A program made the translations under genes and the position numbers. Source: a virus. From it: a DNA stretch of 55,139 nucleotides. The stretch spans positions 1-55,139 of IMG/VR virus record IMGVR_UViG_3300046457_000152; one strand, 5' to 3'. Within the stretch, counting starts at the first letter, position 1; every line of letters starts with the position of its first letter. Of this stretch, positions 39,351 through 50,000 are shown piece by piece. Under the pieces are notes generated by a model, which worked only from the letters and a program-made list of their open reading frames with translations, made no database searches and was not told the DNA's origin.

Positions 39351-42300
39351 GCACCAACTTCGCGTCCCTCGGTATCGAGGTCAATTCCTCGTCTGCATCC
39401 AAAGCGGCTGATGATCTCGACAAACTTGTCGACTCGGCAGTCGATGCCGTAAAAGCAATTGATGATCTCGGCAAGTCGGGCGAGGGCTTGGCCAACACCG
39501 GCAAGAAGATCAGTCAGGCCGAGAATGAGGCTGCCCAGGGCATCGACAAGGCCACGGGCGCCAAAGAGCGTCAGGTTGACGCCAGCCGCAAAGCCGGTGC
39601 CAGCGCGACCAGTGAAATCGCGATCATCAGCCAGCTCGACAAGGCAATGACCGGCAATATCGGCAGCATGGAGCAACTGATCCAGGCTGAAGGTTTGCTG
39701 GAGCGAGCGCGCAAGGGCGGTCTCGTCACCATCGAGCAGCAGGAGTCCTATCAGGACCGGCTCGGAAAGGCTTATGAGCGAATCGAGAAAGCCGAAGCCA
39801 AGGAAACGGCGCAGAAACAGCGGTTGATCGACGCCGAGAACCGGCAGATCGAAGCGTTGAAGCGCACGGTCAATGGCATCGACCCAGTCACCGCCAAACT
39901 GGCCAAGCTGGAGGCGCAGGAAAAGGCACTCAACGATCTGCACAAGGCCGGCCAGATCGACGCGACCCGCTACGGTGAGGCGCTCGCAAAGATCGGCAAA
40001 GATCGTGATGGTCTGACGGCGACAGAAACCGCATTCGACAAGCTGAAGCTCGGCACCCGCCAGGCGCAAGAAAACGTGATGCAGCTGACCAATGCCCTGC
40101 AGTCTGGGGATTGGGGTAGTGGTGCGCGGGCTGTTGCGCAGTTGGGTGCCGGCGCGGGCGCATCTGCCAAGAGCCTCGCCGCAGCAGTGATTCCAGCCGG
40201 TTTGCTGGTGGGCGTCCTCGGCGCGCTGGGCTATGCCTACTTCGACGCACAGAAGCAGGCTCGCGAGTTCAACGTCGCCATCAACGGCGGATCGAACGAT
40301 GCAGGCCAAAGCATTGCCAGTCTCAAGTTTATGGCCGATACCGCTGGAGCGATCACTGAGAACTTTGCGGGCGCTCGCGAGGCGGTGATTGCACTGGCTT
40401 CCGGTGCAGCCACCAGTGGCGTCCAAATGCAGAACCTAGCTCAGGCCGCCGCATCAATTGGTGAGGTAACAGGGAAGGGCGCAGGAGATATCGCCAAATC
40501 GCTCGCGAATGCCGGAGACACCGCCACAGAAGCCGCGGCAAAGATCAGCGACCAGTACGGGCTGCTCACCTACGAGCAGTACCAGACGATCAAGGCGATT
40601 GATGATCAGGGCGACCATCAGCGAGCGCTGGACACCCTGAGTGAAGATCTCAATCAGGCGGCACAAGAGCGACTGAAGAATTACCGCAACTCCTTGTCCG
40701 ATATCGAGCGCGATTGGGACCGAGTGAAGGTAGCGATCAAGGGGGCCTACGCTGAAATCCGGTCAGAGATTTTCCCTGATCTGGCAAAGCAGATCGAGAT
40801 CACGCAGCGAGTGCTGGATACCCGGAAGGGAGGCGGGGTTAAAGGTGCGGTATCGAACGGACTGAGCTCGCTCAATTCCTTTTTTGGGTTGGGCGACGGT
40901 GAGAATGACGACTCTACGCCGGCACTGGAGGCCAAGCTTGCAGGACTGAAGGCACGCTTGTCGGCAAGCGAAAGCAACACCGCGGCGACAGGCGAAGCGA
41001 CTAGGGCCAACAAGGAGCTGATTACCGTCCAGAAGGAACTGGACAAGCAGATGGACAACCTGAACCCGCTCGCAAAACGTCAGGATGCCTACAAAAAGCT
41101 CAATGATCAGTTCACTACGCTCTATCAGAACGCGGAAAAGACTGGCCAGAAATCGGCGCTGCTGGATGGCGTTCAGTTTGACGGGAAGAAGTATTCCGGT
41201 GGCGCCTACGACAAGCTACGCAAGGCGATTGACGACCAAAACAAGGATTCCAAACCGGGTGCTGGCAGCGTCGATCTATCCGGTTTCAATGACTCAAAAA
41301 ATTCGCTCAGCGCCGTGCTCGCCGAGTACAAAAATGCGCAAAAAGACTTGGAGGCTTCGCAAAAGGCTGGGCTGATCTCGCAGGCTGATTATCTGCAAGC
41401 TCGCGAAGCCATGATCGGCAACGAGCGCGACGAGGTCACTGCTGCGTATGAGGCTGAGATCGCCGCACTGGAAGCAGCTAAGAGCAAGGCAGGTACATCG
41501 GCCGCGCAGCGCATCCAGCTTGACCAGAAAATCGCCGACGCCCGGGCTGCCATGGTCAAGGTGCAGCAGGATGCTGACACCGAATTGAGCGTGCTGGCGA
41601 AGAACGAAGAAGGTCGGCTGAAGAAGCAGACCGAGGCCGTCAATACCTACAGCAGCGCGTTGCAGCAACAAGTCAAAACTCTGCGTGAGCAGGGCCAGCG
41701 TGCGGCGGCGGGCATCGGCCTGGGAGATCGTCAGCGCGATCTGATGAGCCAGCAAAACGGCATCGACGATCGCTTCAATCAGCAGAAGCTGGATCTGGCG
41801 AATCAGTACGGTGATGGCTCGCGCGGGATGAGTCTCGACGAGTACACGCAGAAACTAGCGGCACTGAAGGCGACCCAGCAGGATCTACACGACACGGTTC
41901 AATCCAATTACGACGAGATGACGGCAGCCCAGGGCGACTGGAGTGCCGGAGCTTCGTCGGCATGGCAGAACTATCTGGAGTCCGCACAGAATGCGGCGGG
42001 GCAGACGAAAAGCCTGCTCACCAATGCGTTCAGCTCGGCAGAGGACGCTGTAGCCAGTTTCGCCATCAACGGCAAATTCTCTTTTTCTGACTTCACCAAA
42101 TCGGTGTTGGCGGATATGGCGAAGATCGCTACTCGACAGGCTACTTCACAAGGGCTCAGCGCTTTATTCGGCGTTGCCGCGTCGGTGGCGGGTTCGTACT
42201 TCGGCGGTGGTGGCGGGAATGGGTTGACCGCTGGATCTGCCGGTGCGGTGTCGTCAGATCTCGGAGCATCGCAGGCCGGTTACACGGGGTTCGATCTCTC

Positions 42301-42673
42301 CGGATATCGGGCTGCTGGCGGGCCTGTTGCGCCGAACTCTTTGTACGAAGTCAACGAACTGGGGCCGGAGCTCTACAACGAGGGCGGGCGGTCGTTCCTT
42401 ATGACCGGTGCCAACGGCGGTAGCGTTACGCCGTTGGCAGCCGGCGGCGGGTCTGCGCTGGCTGCAATGTCAGGCGGTGGCGGCAGCGTTTACAACTTCC
42501 CCGTCGCAGTGTCAGTTCAGACCGCTGGTAGCGGCGGATCGGCTAGCACTGAAGACACGACGCAGCTGGGTAAGGGTATTCAGCAGGCGGCAAAAACCGA
42601 AGCCGAAACTGCAATTGCCCGCGCGCTGCAGCCGGGCGGTTCGATCTGGCGCCTGACAAATGGGAGAGGCTGA
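39347..42673 (+). CDS. Tape measure protein
   Basis: Sets tail length; 1108 residues. N-terminal coiled coils, a hydrophobic stretch (about 270-300, SAKSLAAAVIPAGLLVGVLGALGYAYFDAQKQA) like lambda H, long Gln/Lys/Ala-rich helices (about 530-870), a C-terminal FSSAEDAVASFAINGKFSFSDFTKSVLADMAKIATRQA motif typical of lambda-type tape measure proteins, and a Gly-rich end. Confidence 0.96.
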   Translation: MSTNFASLGIEVNSSSASKAADDLDKLVDSAVDAVKAIDDLGKSGEGLANTGKKISQAENEAAQGIDKATGAKERQVDASRKAGASATSEIAIISQLDKAMTGNIGSMEQLIQAEGLLERARKGGLVTIEQQESYQDRLGKAYERIEKAEAKETAQKQRLIDAENRQIEALKRTVNGIDPVTAKLAKLEAQEKALNDLHKAGQIDATRYGEALAKIGKDRDGLTATETAFDKLKLGTRQAQENVMQLTNALQSGDWGSGARAVAQLGAGAGASAKSLAAAVIPAGLLVGVLGALGYAYFDAQKQAREFNVAINGGSNDAGQSIASLKFMADTAGAITENFAGAREAVIALASGAATSGVQMQNLAQAAASIGEVTGKGAGDIAKSLANAGDTATEAAAKISDQYGLLTYEQYQTIKAIDDQGDHQRALDTLSEDLNQAAQERLKNYRNSLSDIERDWDRVKVAIKGAYAEIRSEIFPDLAKQIEITQRVLDTRKGGGVKGAVSNGLSSLNSFFGLGDGENDDSTPALEAKLAGLKARLSASESNTAATGEATRANKELITVQKELDKQMDNLNPLAKRQDAYKKLNDQFTTLYQNAEKTGQKSALLDGVQFDGKKYSGGAYDKLRKAIDDQNKDSKPGAGSVDLSGFNDSKNSLSAVLAEYKNAQKDLEASQKAGLISQADYLQAREAMIGNERDEVTAAYEAEIAALEAAKSKAGTSAAQRIQLDQKIADARAAMVKVQQDADTELSVLAKNEEGRLKKQTEAVNTYSSALQQQVKTLREQGQRAAAGIGLGDRQRDLMSQQNGIDDRFNQQKLDLANQYGDGSRGMSLDEYTQKLAALKATQQDLHDTVQSNYDEMTAAQGDWSAGASSAWQNYLESAQNAAGQTKSLLTNAFSSAEDAVASFAINGKFSFSDFTKSVLADMAKIATRQATSQGLSALFGVAASVAGSYFGGGGGNGLTAGSAGAVSSDLGASQAGYTGFDLSGYRAAGGPVAPNSLYEVNELGPELYNEGGRSFLMTGANGGSVTPLAAGGGSALAAMSGGGGSVYNFPVAVSVQTAGSGGSASTEDTTQLGKGIQQAAKTEAETAIARALQPGGSIWRLTNGRG

Positions 42674-43011
42674 TGGCCATCGAGAAATTCACCTGGCCAA
42701 CCGAGCGCGGGGAAACACCCGATATTAATTATCGGGTACGCACCTCGAAGTTCGGCAATGGCTACGCGCAGAACGTTGGCGACGGGCCGAACAACAAAGA
42801 GGACTCCTACCCGGTTACCTGCGTCGGCCAGAAGGCCAAGGTGCAGCAGATCATGGCGTTCCTCGACCGGCACGCGGGGGCAAAGGCGTTTCTCTGGACA
42901 ACGCCGCTCGGCGAACTCGGGCTGTTCACCTGCAAAAATCCCGCTCCCACACCAATGGGCGGCGGGGTCTTCAAACTCACCGCCACGTTCGAGCGGGCGT
43001 TCCAACCATAA
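42673..43011 (+). CDS. Minor tail protein gpM-like
   Basis: A 112-residue protein of the lambda M family: PDINYRVRTSKFGNGYAQNVGDGPNN and FLDRHAGAKAFLWTTPLGELGLFTCK. Overlaps the tape measure stop (TGATG). Tail tip assembly. Confidence 0.93.
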   Translation: MAIEKFTWPTERGETPDINYRVRTSKFGNGYAQNVGDGPNNKEDSYPVTCVGQKAKVQQIMAFLDRHAGAKAFLWTTPLGELGLFTCKNPAPTPMGGGVFKLTATFERAFQP

Positions 43012-43020
43012 GGGGCAATC

Positions 43021-43770
43021 ATGCCACTGATCAGTGACATCCAGGTTCTTGAGCCTGGCAGTGAAGTGCTGCTCTTTGAATTGGACGGCACGGAATACGG
43101 CGCGGACGTTTTGCGCTTTCACGGGCATGCGATTCCGCACACGGCGGCCGAACTTATCGCCGCCGGCGACAACGCAGATCAGCTTCCGGCAAAGGCGATC
43201 TACTGGCAGGGCAACGAGTACGGCGCCTGGCCGATGCAGATCGACGGCATCGAGGCGAATGGCGACGGCACCGCAGTTCGGCCGACGCTGTCAGTTGGCA
43301 ACGTCAACGGGCGCATCACCGCGCTCTGTCTGGCATTCGAGGATCTACTCGAGTTCAAGCTGACGATGCGGCACACGCTCGGCAGCTACCTCGATGCCGC
43401 TAACTTCCCGGCCGGCAACCCGACGGCCGACCCAACCCAAGAGACGATCGAGGTCTGGTACATCGACCAGAAAACGAACGAGGACGGGGAGAATGTCAGT
43501 TGGGAGCTGGCAAGCCCGGGTGACGTCGGCAACGAGTCGATTGGGCGGCAGGCCACGACGTTGTGTCACTGGTGCCTCACCGGCGGCTACCGCGGGCCGA
43601 ACTGTGGTTACACCGGGCCGTACGTCACGAAGGACGGCGTCATCACCGACAATCCCGAACTCGACCAATGCGACGCCACGCTGGGCAAGGGCTGCATCCC
43701 GCGCTTCGGTGAAGGAAACCCGCTGCCGTTTGGTGGTTTTCCCGCCGTTTCCCTCATCGCACGGAGCTGA
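43021..43770 (+). CDS. Minor tail protein gpL-like
   Basis: A 249-residue protein of the lambda L family, with four conserved cysteines in the C-terminal part (CHWCLTGGYRGPNCGY ... CDATLGKGC), which in lambda L bind an iron-sulfur cluster. Part of the tail tip. Confidence 0.94.
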   Translation: MPLISDIQVLEPGSEVLLFELDGTEYGADVLRFHGHAIPHTAAELIAAGDNADQLPAKAIYWQGNEYGAWPMQIDGIEANGDGTAVRPTLSVGNVNGRITALCLAFEDLLEFKLTMRHTLGSYLDAANFPAGNPTADPTQETIEVWYIDQKTNEDGENVSWELASPGDVGNESIGRQATTLCHWCLTGGYRGPNCGYTGPYVTKDGVITDNPELDQCDATLGKGCIPRFGEGNPLPFGGFPAVSLIARS

Positions 43771-43771
43771 C

Positions 43772-44536
43772 ATGCGAAAGCACATCTTGAACGCGATCCA
43801 GGCGCATGCGGAGGCCGAGTACCCGAAAGAGTGCTGCGGGCTGGTGCTGGCCGTGGGCCGGAAACAGCAGTACTTCCCGTGCGTAAATATCTCCACCGAA
43901 CCGAACGAGGAGTTCCGGATCGATCCGGAGGAATACGCACAAGCCGAGGATATCGGCGAAGTAATCGGCGTGGTTCATTCGCATCCGGACGCCACCAGCA
44001 GGCCATCACCGCGCGACCTTGCCATGTGCGAAGCGACCGGGTTGCCGTGGCACATCCTGAGCTGGCCCGAGGGCGACCTGCGTACCATCGTGCCGACCGG
44101 TGATGTGCCGTTGTTGAAGCGTCCGTTTGTACATGGTGCCTGGGACTGCTGGCAGGTCTGCGCCGACTGGTACAAGCGCGCGTGGGGGCTGGAGTTCGAA
44201 GCCTTCAAGCGCGCCGATGGCTGGTGGGAGAGCAAGGACAACATCAGCCTGTACGAAGCGAACTACGAAGCCGCTGGCTTCTGCCGGGTCGACCAGCCGC
44301 AGCGCGGCGACATGATCGTGATGGAAGTGGGGCGCACTGTTTACCCGAACCATGCAGGGATTTTCCTTGGCGCCGATCCGGCACTGCCCGGCGAGGACGC
44401 AGCGACCTTCGGCCCCGGCCCGTTTCTGTTGCACCACCTTTATGGCAGGCCGTCGGAGGTCATTGTTTTCGGAGGCCCGTGGCTCGACCGGACACGCCTG
44501 ATTCTCAGGCACAAAGATTCACAACAAATCACATGA
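43772..44536 (+). CDS. Tail assembly protein gpK-like (MPN/JAB plus NlpC/P60)
   Basis: Start at ATG 43772, 254 residues. N-terminal JAMM/MPN peptidase motif VVHSHPDATSRPSPRD (HxH...S..D) preceded by a CCGLVL motif, and a C-terminal NlpC/P60 domain with the catalytic Cys in HGAWDCWQVCADWY and His in NHAGIFLG. Cell-wall cleavage at the tail tip and processing during tail assembly. Confidence 0.94.
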   Translation: MRKHILNAIQAHAEAEYPKECCGLVLAVGRKQQYFPCVNISTEPNEEFRIDPEEYAQAEDIGEVIGVVHSHPDATSRPSPRDLAMCEATGLPWHILSWPEGDLRTIVPTGDVPLLKRPFVHGAWDCWQVCADWYKRAWGLEFEAFKRADGWWESKDNISLYEANYEAAGFCRVDQPQRGDMIVMEVGRTVYPNHAGIFLGADPALPGEDAATFGPGPFLLHHLYGRPSEVIVFGGPWLDRTRLILRHKDSQQIT

Positions 44537-44561
44537 TGCGGCGTAGCCGTAGGAGTTAACG

Positions 44562-44669
44562 ATGAAAAGCGTAATCGAGTCAGCAGCAAAAACCGCCAGC
44601 GGCGAACCGGTCTGGCGGCTGACCAAGAGCGGTAATTTAGAACTTAATTGCGGGTCTTGTCCGCGTTGA
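44562..44669 (+). CDS. Short ORF between K and moron genes, 35 aa
   Basis: Begins MKSVIESAAKTASGEPVWRL after a perfect TAGGAGTTAACG box, and ends converging on the opposed 82-residue gene, with 26 bases of overlap. It may be a real microprotein or the start of a longer gene truncated when the moron was inserted. Confidence 0.5.
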   Translation: MKSVIESAAKTASGEPVWRLTKSGNLELNCGSCPR

Positions 44670-44892
44670 GCATCTGCTGAAGCTGTGCCAGGTCTGTCTT
44701 CAGAATGTTTAGCGGCCATTCATAAGCTGTTTTCGCTGCTCCGCTCTCGCAGCCTTGCGCAGGGTTATCAGTGAAGTATTGAGCGGCTTTGGTGAGTGCT
44801 TCGCCATCGAAACCAGGTGTCGCGCGAATGGTCGCAGATATTGAAACCAGCGCCATCAGTAAGCCTTGCTCGAAAGGGGAAAACTGCTCCAT
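44644..44892 (-). CDS. Small opposed moron protein, 82 aa
   Basis: Reads against the tail genes, ATG after GGAGGTCAA. N-terminal FSPFEQGLLMALVSISATIRA helix, a segment with FTDNPAQGCESGAAKTAYEW, and a C-terminal helix. No known domain. Divergent from the secreted protein gene at 45092 across a gap with a 10-base inverted repeat. Function unknown. Confidence 0.65.
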   Translation of the reverse strand: MEQFSPFEQGLLMALVSISATIRATPGFDGEALTKAAQYFTDNPAQGCESGAAKTAYEWPLNILKTDLAQLQQMLNADKTRN

Positions 44893-44931
44893 TTGACCTC
44901 CAGGTCATAAGCGCACCGAAACTGGCGCAAT

Positions 44932-44964
44932 CCCAGTCCTTGGGCTTGCAGGCAAAGGACTGGG
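44932..44964. repeat. Inverted repeat between divergent moron genes
   Basis: CCCAGTCCTT and AAGGACTGGG, ten-base perfect arms with a 13-base centre. No T-run follows; might be an operator for the divergent pair or a hairpin. Confidence 0.45.
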
Positions 44965-45091
44965 GAATCCGTTGCGTGAGGGCAAGAGGCTACTATTGGA
45001 GGTCGGCGGGGCGTTACTGGGTTTCTATCCACGCTGGATGGGTGGACAGGCCAGTGCTACCCTCGACTCCTTACCATGGAGTTGGCGCAGT

Positions 45092-45982
45092 ATGAAAAAT
45101 GTGAGTTTGTTGAGTATCTTTCTCTGTTTTCCCGCTTATGCCAGCGCTGAATGGCAGCAATCATCAGTCACAGATGAAATGCGAGAAAAAGTCACAGCGG
45201 TCTTCACTCAAGTCGCAAAGCCTATCGATGGGAAGGGGCCCAGCGTCGAGATTTCAGTTATTGATAATGCGGACGGGCGACCCGGCGCGGTGATATTTCT
45301 GGATGGCGGCGTACCTGATAACTGCCCCGCCAAAGACAGTGCTTACTGCGAGATTAACGTAAAACTCGGCAGCGGCGCGGTTGAGAAAATGAGTTTTGCC
45401 CCTGCGGACAAGTCAAGGCTGATTCCCCAAAAATCAACAGCATTTGTTGGGTCGTTAAAGCTTACGAACACTATGTATATGGAAATCGACATCAAAAATG
45501 TCGGGCTAAGGCAATACAAGTTTCAAACTGGTGGGCTACCTGTTGCCGTCGACCGATCACCCAAGGTAACCGTCCATGGTTTTGATCTCGGCCAAGAGTA
45601 CAAAGGCGATAAGCCGGGGCTTACACAGTTACGTGTCAACGGTGCCGATATTTGCTATCAGGTCAGTGATGGGGGAAATTCACTAGACAAGGGGCGCTTT
45701 CAAGATGCTCGGCTGTGTTTCTTCGAAGATGTTTTTTACCAAGCGATACTTAGCAAGGGGGATAGCGGCTCCTACGAGGCTGGGAAAAAATATCTTGTAT
45801 CAGTCTTCGGAAAACCGGATGCGGACTCTGTTTATCCCTCCTGGCCTAATGACGGCGACAAAGTCATTGTCAAATCGACTAGGCGTGCGTCTTACATGCC
45901 AGGATTGAAAAAGAGCGATGGGCTTTTTCTGATTTACGACGATATCGTTTCTTCGCTAGTGCCTTCTGCAGTGAGCAAATGA
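45092..45982 (+). CDS. Secreted protein of unknown function, 296 aa
   Basis: ATG 45092 begins a signal peptide (MKNVSLLSIFLCFPAYASA). The mature protein is beta-rich (VEISVIDNADGRPGAVIFLDGGV ... MSFAPADKSRLIP) with several cysteines. Lower GC than tail genes. Its stop overlaps the region of the lipoprotein gene. It lies between tail genes K and I, a moron spot; a role at the lysogen surface is inferred. Confidence 0.72.
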   Translation: MKNVSLLSIFLCFPAYASAEWQQSSVTDEMREKVTAVFTQVAKPIDGKGPSVEISVIDNADGRPGAVIFLDGGVPDNCPAKDSAYCEINVKLGSGAVEKMSFAPADKSRLIPQKSTAFVGSLKLTNTMYMEIDIKNVGLRQYKFQTGGLPVAVDRSPKVTVHGFDLGQEYKGDKPGLTQLRVNGADICYQVSDGGNSLDKGRFQDARLCFFEDVFYQAILSKGDSGSYEAGKKYLVSVFGKPDADSVYPSWPNDGDKVIVKSTRRASYMPGLKKSDGLFLIYDDIVSSLVPSAVSK

Positions 45983-45996
45983 GGAAAAACTCCACT

Positions 45997-46407
45997 ATGA
46001 GAATTCAAGTATTGGTAATCGTTGCCTTGTCCGTCTCGGCTTTGATGGCGGGCTGTGCGACGTCTCCTGTTCCGTCCAGTGAAGCCGACCCCGTTCCATC
46101 GTCAAGATTGTTTGCGTTTCAAACCCCGGCGAATGGTGATTCGATACTCGTTGTCACCCGGGACACGGGCTTTGTTGGCGGTGGCTGCAATACGACGGTG
46201 AGCATCGACGGTCGCCGGGCAGCAGAAATCGCCTCAGGCGAGACCGCGAAATTCCGCGTTGCTCCAGGTGAGCACATTTTATCTGCGTCATCCTGCGGGA
46301 GCGGCCTGAAAGAAAGGGAAACGAACACCAAGGCCGGCATCACCAAGAAATTCAGGATATCCATAGACTCAGCGATGAGCATGGACTTATCACCCACCAT
46401 GCAATGA
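45997..46407 (+). CDS. Lipoprotein, moron
   Basis: ATG 45997 (GAGGAAAAA eight bases upstream) gives 136 residues with a lipobox LMAGC (cleavage before the Cys at about position 20). The mature domain contains VVTRDTGFVGGGCNTTVSIDGRRAAEIASGETAKFRVAPGEHIL, like the periplasmic Ig-like or DUF2846-type lipoprotein folds, with a C-C pair. Phage lipoproteins frequently exclude superinfecting phages. An upstream ATG at 45979 overlapping the previous stop is an alternative. Confidence 0.75.
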   Translation: MRIQVLVIVALSVSALMAGCATSPVPSSEADPVPSSRLFAFQTPANGDSILVVTRDTGFVGGGCNTTVSIDGRRAAEIASGETAKFRVAPGEHILSASSCGSGLKERETNTKAGITKKFRISIDSAMSMDLSPTMQ

Positions 46408-46411
46408 CAAA

Positions 46412-46433
46412 GCCGCCTACGGGCGGTTTTTTT
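46412..46433 (+). terminator. Terminator after the lipoprotein gene
   Basis: CCGCC-TACG-GGCGG followed by seven T. Confidence 0.88.
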
Positions 46434-46449
46434 GTGATCGGAGAAAGCC

Positions 46450-47040
46450 GTGGCAGCGACAGCAAGTAACAACCCAGCTATGACAACCATTCTTCTTTCA
46501 GGCCCGCTTATCAAGCTGTTTGGTCGCGTTCATCACCGGGAGCTCGGCAGCAAGTCAGTGGGCGAGGCATTCAAAGCACTGAAGTGCACGATCGAAGGAT
46601 TCGAAGGCGCCATTAAAGATCTTGAGCGCAAAGGGATGCGTTTTGCGATTTTCAGAAACCGGAAAAACGTAGCTGAAAAAGATTTCGGTCTCGGCGGAAC
46701 CCAAGAGATTCGCATCGTCCCAGTCATTTCCGGTAGCAAACGAGCAGGCCTGCTTCAGACGATCATTGGCGCAGTTCTGGTCGTGGCCGGCTCGTACTTC
46801 GGTCAGCCATGGGCCGTGCAGTTGGGTGCTGGGCTGGTGGCTGGTGGCGTCATTCAGATGCTCAGCCCTCAAGCGAAGGGCCTGAAGCAAAGCGCATCCC
46901 CCGAAAACTCCCCCTCCTATGCCTTCGGCAGCGCCAAGAACACCACGGCCAGCGGTAACCCGGTACCGATCTGCATCGGGAGACGACGCTGGGGTGGCAT
47001 GATCATCTCGGCGTCGATATACGCCGAGGACAAAGTGTAA
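46450..47040 (+). CDS. Tail assembly protein gpI-like
   Basis: A 196-residue lambda I family protein: ILLSGPLIKLFGRVHHRELGSKSVGEAFKALKCTIEGFE and, C-terminally, LLQTIIGAVLVVAGSYFGQPWAVQLGAGLVAGGVIQMLSPQ, a hydrophobic segment typical of gpI. GTG start after GGAGAAAGCC. Confidence 0.92.
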   Translation: MAATASNNPAMTTILLSGPLIKLFGRVHHRELGSKSVGEAFKALKCTIEGFEGAIKDLERKGMRFAIFRNRKNVAEKDFGLGGTQEIRIVPVISGSKRAGLLQTIIGAVLVVAGSYFGQPWAVQLGAGLVAGGVIQMLSPQAKGLKQSASPENSPSYAFGSAKNTTASGNPVPICIGRRRWGGMIISASIYAEDKV

Positions 47041-47059
47041 AGAGGACAGCAGCACACCG

Positions 47060-47083
47060 ACCGCCCATGAGGCGGTTTTTTTA
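47060..47083 (+). terminator. Terminator between I and J
   Basis: ACCGCC/GGCGGT hairpin with a five-base loop and seven T. Confidence 0.8.
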
Positions 47084-47098
47084 TGCCTGGAGGAAAGC

Positions 47099-50000
47099 AT
47101 GGGCGCAGCAGCACAGATCGATATCCACGGCGAAAAGGGTGGCAGCAGCAAGCCGAAGTCGCCGACCGAAGCCAGCGACAGCCTTCGCTCAACCAACCTT
47201 GCCAAGTTGCTGATCGCCGTGGGCGAAGGTGAGTTCGACGAAGTTCCGACCGACTACAACATCTATCTGGACAACACGCCGATTCGCGATGCCAGCGGCA
47301 ACTACAACTTCCCGAATGTGAAGTGGGATTGGCGTCCGGGCTCGGTGGATCAAACCTATATTCCAGGTATTCCGGCGGTTGAGAGCGAAACGTCGCTGAA
47401 CGTTGAGCTGCGTAGCGATTCGCCTTGGGTGCGCTCAATTTCCAATACCCAATTGTCAGCGGTGCGCATCCGCTTCGCGTGGCCAGCCCTGCAACGAGTG
47501 GACGACGAGGGAAATGTAGGCGGATATCGCATCGAATATGCCATCGATTTGGCAACCGACGGTGGCGCCTATCAGCAGGTTTATCCGGATGCGGTCGACG
47601 GAAAAACCACCACGCGCTACGAGCGCTCGCGCCGCATTGATCTTCCGGACGCTACCACGGGTTGGCAGATCCGCGTTCGCCGCCTGACACCGAACCAGAA
47701 CACCAACAAGATCGCCGACACCATGCTGATCGCCGGCATCACTGAGATTATCGACGCCAAGCTGCGCTATCCGAACACCGCGCTGCTCTACATCGAATTC
47801 GATGCCGAGCAGTTCACCAACATTCCGGCGGTCACGGTGGAGTGCAATGCTCGCCGCTGGATGGTGCCGAGCAACTACGACCCGATTCAGCGGACCTACA
47901 CCGGGACGTGGGACGGTTCGATGAAATCGGCATGGACCAATAACCCGGCGTGGATCACCTACGGGATATGCACCGAAGACCGTTTCGGTCTGGGCAAGCG
48001 AATCAAGCCGTTCATGGTCGACAAGTGGGAGCTGTACCGGATTGCTCAATACTGCGATCAACTGGTGCCGAACGGCTTGGACGGCGTTGAGCCGCGCTTC
48101 CTCTGCGATATGAACCTGCAAGGCAAGGCTGATGCATGGTCGCTACTGCGCGATATCTCGGCGATTTACCGGGGAATGACCTACTGGGCTCAAGGCCAGC
48201 TGGTGATGCAGGCGGACATGCCGCGCGCGCAGGACTTTGACTACGTGTTCACCCGGGCCAATGTCATCGATGGCAAGTTCTCCTATGGCAGCGCCTCGGC
48301 GAAAACACGGTTCACACGGGCTCTGGTCAGCTACGACAACCCGGCGAACAACTACGACACAGACGTCATTCCTTTCGCTGATCTGGATTTGCAGCGCCGA
48401 TATGGCGACCGTCCGACCGAACTGAGCGCCATCGGCTGCACCCGCGCATCCGAAGCCCAGCGCCGTGGTAAGTGGGCGATCCTCAGCAACAACCAAGACC
48501 GGACTGTGTCGTTCAAGACCGGCATGGAGGGTGTGATTCCGCTGCCGGGCCACATCATTCCGGTGGCTGACTCGCTGCTGGCGGGCCGGGAGGTCGGCGG
48601 ACGCATCTCGTCAGCGGCTGGCCGCGTCGTCACGCTTGATCGCGATACCCAGGCCAAGGCCGGCGACAGGCTGATCATCAACTTGCCGGGCGGCCGCGCC
48701 GAAGGCCGCACCGTACAAAGCGTTAACGCCCGAGCTGTGACCGTCACGGTTGCCTACAGCGAGCCGCCGGTGGCGCAGCTGCAATGGGCGCTCGATGCCG
48801 ATGATCTGGCAATCCCGCTCTATCGCGTGCTGCGCACCAAACGCACCACCGAGGGCGATTACGAAATCAGCGCCTTGCAGTTCGAGCCAAGCAAATTTGC
48901 GCACATCGACACCGGCGCACGACTGGAAGAGCGCCCAATCAGCGTGATTCCGATCACTGTAGTTCCTGCGCCGGCAAGCGTAACGCTTACTTCGTCCTCG
49001 GTCGTTTCCCAGGGCTTGGCTGTGGCAACTATGACCATTGCCTGGCCTGCCGTGCCTGGAGCGGTCGGTTATGACGTGGAATGGCGCAAGGACAGCGGCA
49101 ACTGGATCAAGCTGCAACGCACCGGCATGACCAGCGTGGACGTGGTTGGCATTTATGCCGGTGCCTACGTGGCCCGCGTTCGTGCGGTGAGTGCTTTCGA
49201 CATCTCGTCGATCTGGCGCAACTCGATCCTAACCAACCTGAAAGGGAAGGAAGGATTGCCGCCGGCGGTGTCGTTCCTCACTCCGACCAGTCTTGTTTAC
49301 GGCATCAGGATTGCGTGGGGGTTCCCACCAGGTGCGGAGGACACCCAGCGCACCGAGATCTGGTACAGCAAGACGACTTCACGGGATGACGCGATAAAGC
49401 TCGGTGACTTTGCCTATCCGCAGGCATCGCACGAACTGCAAAACATCCTGGCAGGTGCGAGCTTCTTTTTCTGGGCTCGGCTGGTGGATCGTACTGGCAA
49501 CATCGGGCCCTGGTACCCGGCGGGTATCGGTGTCAATGGCCAAGCCAGTTCTGACCAGACTGAGTACGAAAAATACTTCTCTGGCCAGATTGGCGAGTCA
49601 GCGCTTGGTCAGCATCTTGGAGATCGAATCGACCTTATCGACGGGCCGGCTGATTTACCCGGGTCGGTCAATAACCGCATCCAGGTGGTCACTGGCGACG
49701 TCGATGCGATATCGGAAAAGGTCGATGGCGTATTCGCGCAGGTCAACCCACCGCTGGCGGGGGAAACCGAAGGCTTTGCCGGTTCAACAGAGGCCTTCGT
49801 CGGCGTCTGGTCATTGCAGTCCGCAGTGATCGAGGGCGACGTTGCCACCGGCAAGCGTGTCGACACCGTCCAAGTCGAGATGGGCAACAACAGTGCGGTC
49901 ATCCAGCAGGTCAGTCAGGCGCAAGTCGCGCTCGACGGCAAGGCCTCGGCCATGTGGTCTGTGAAGATGCAGATCGATTCCAATGGGCGATATGTCGCGG

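Noticed and set aside
39218-40426. 402-codon ORF on the minus strand inside the tape measure gene
   Set aside because: Shadow of the strongly supported tape measure frame; no ribosome site, composition unlike a real protein.
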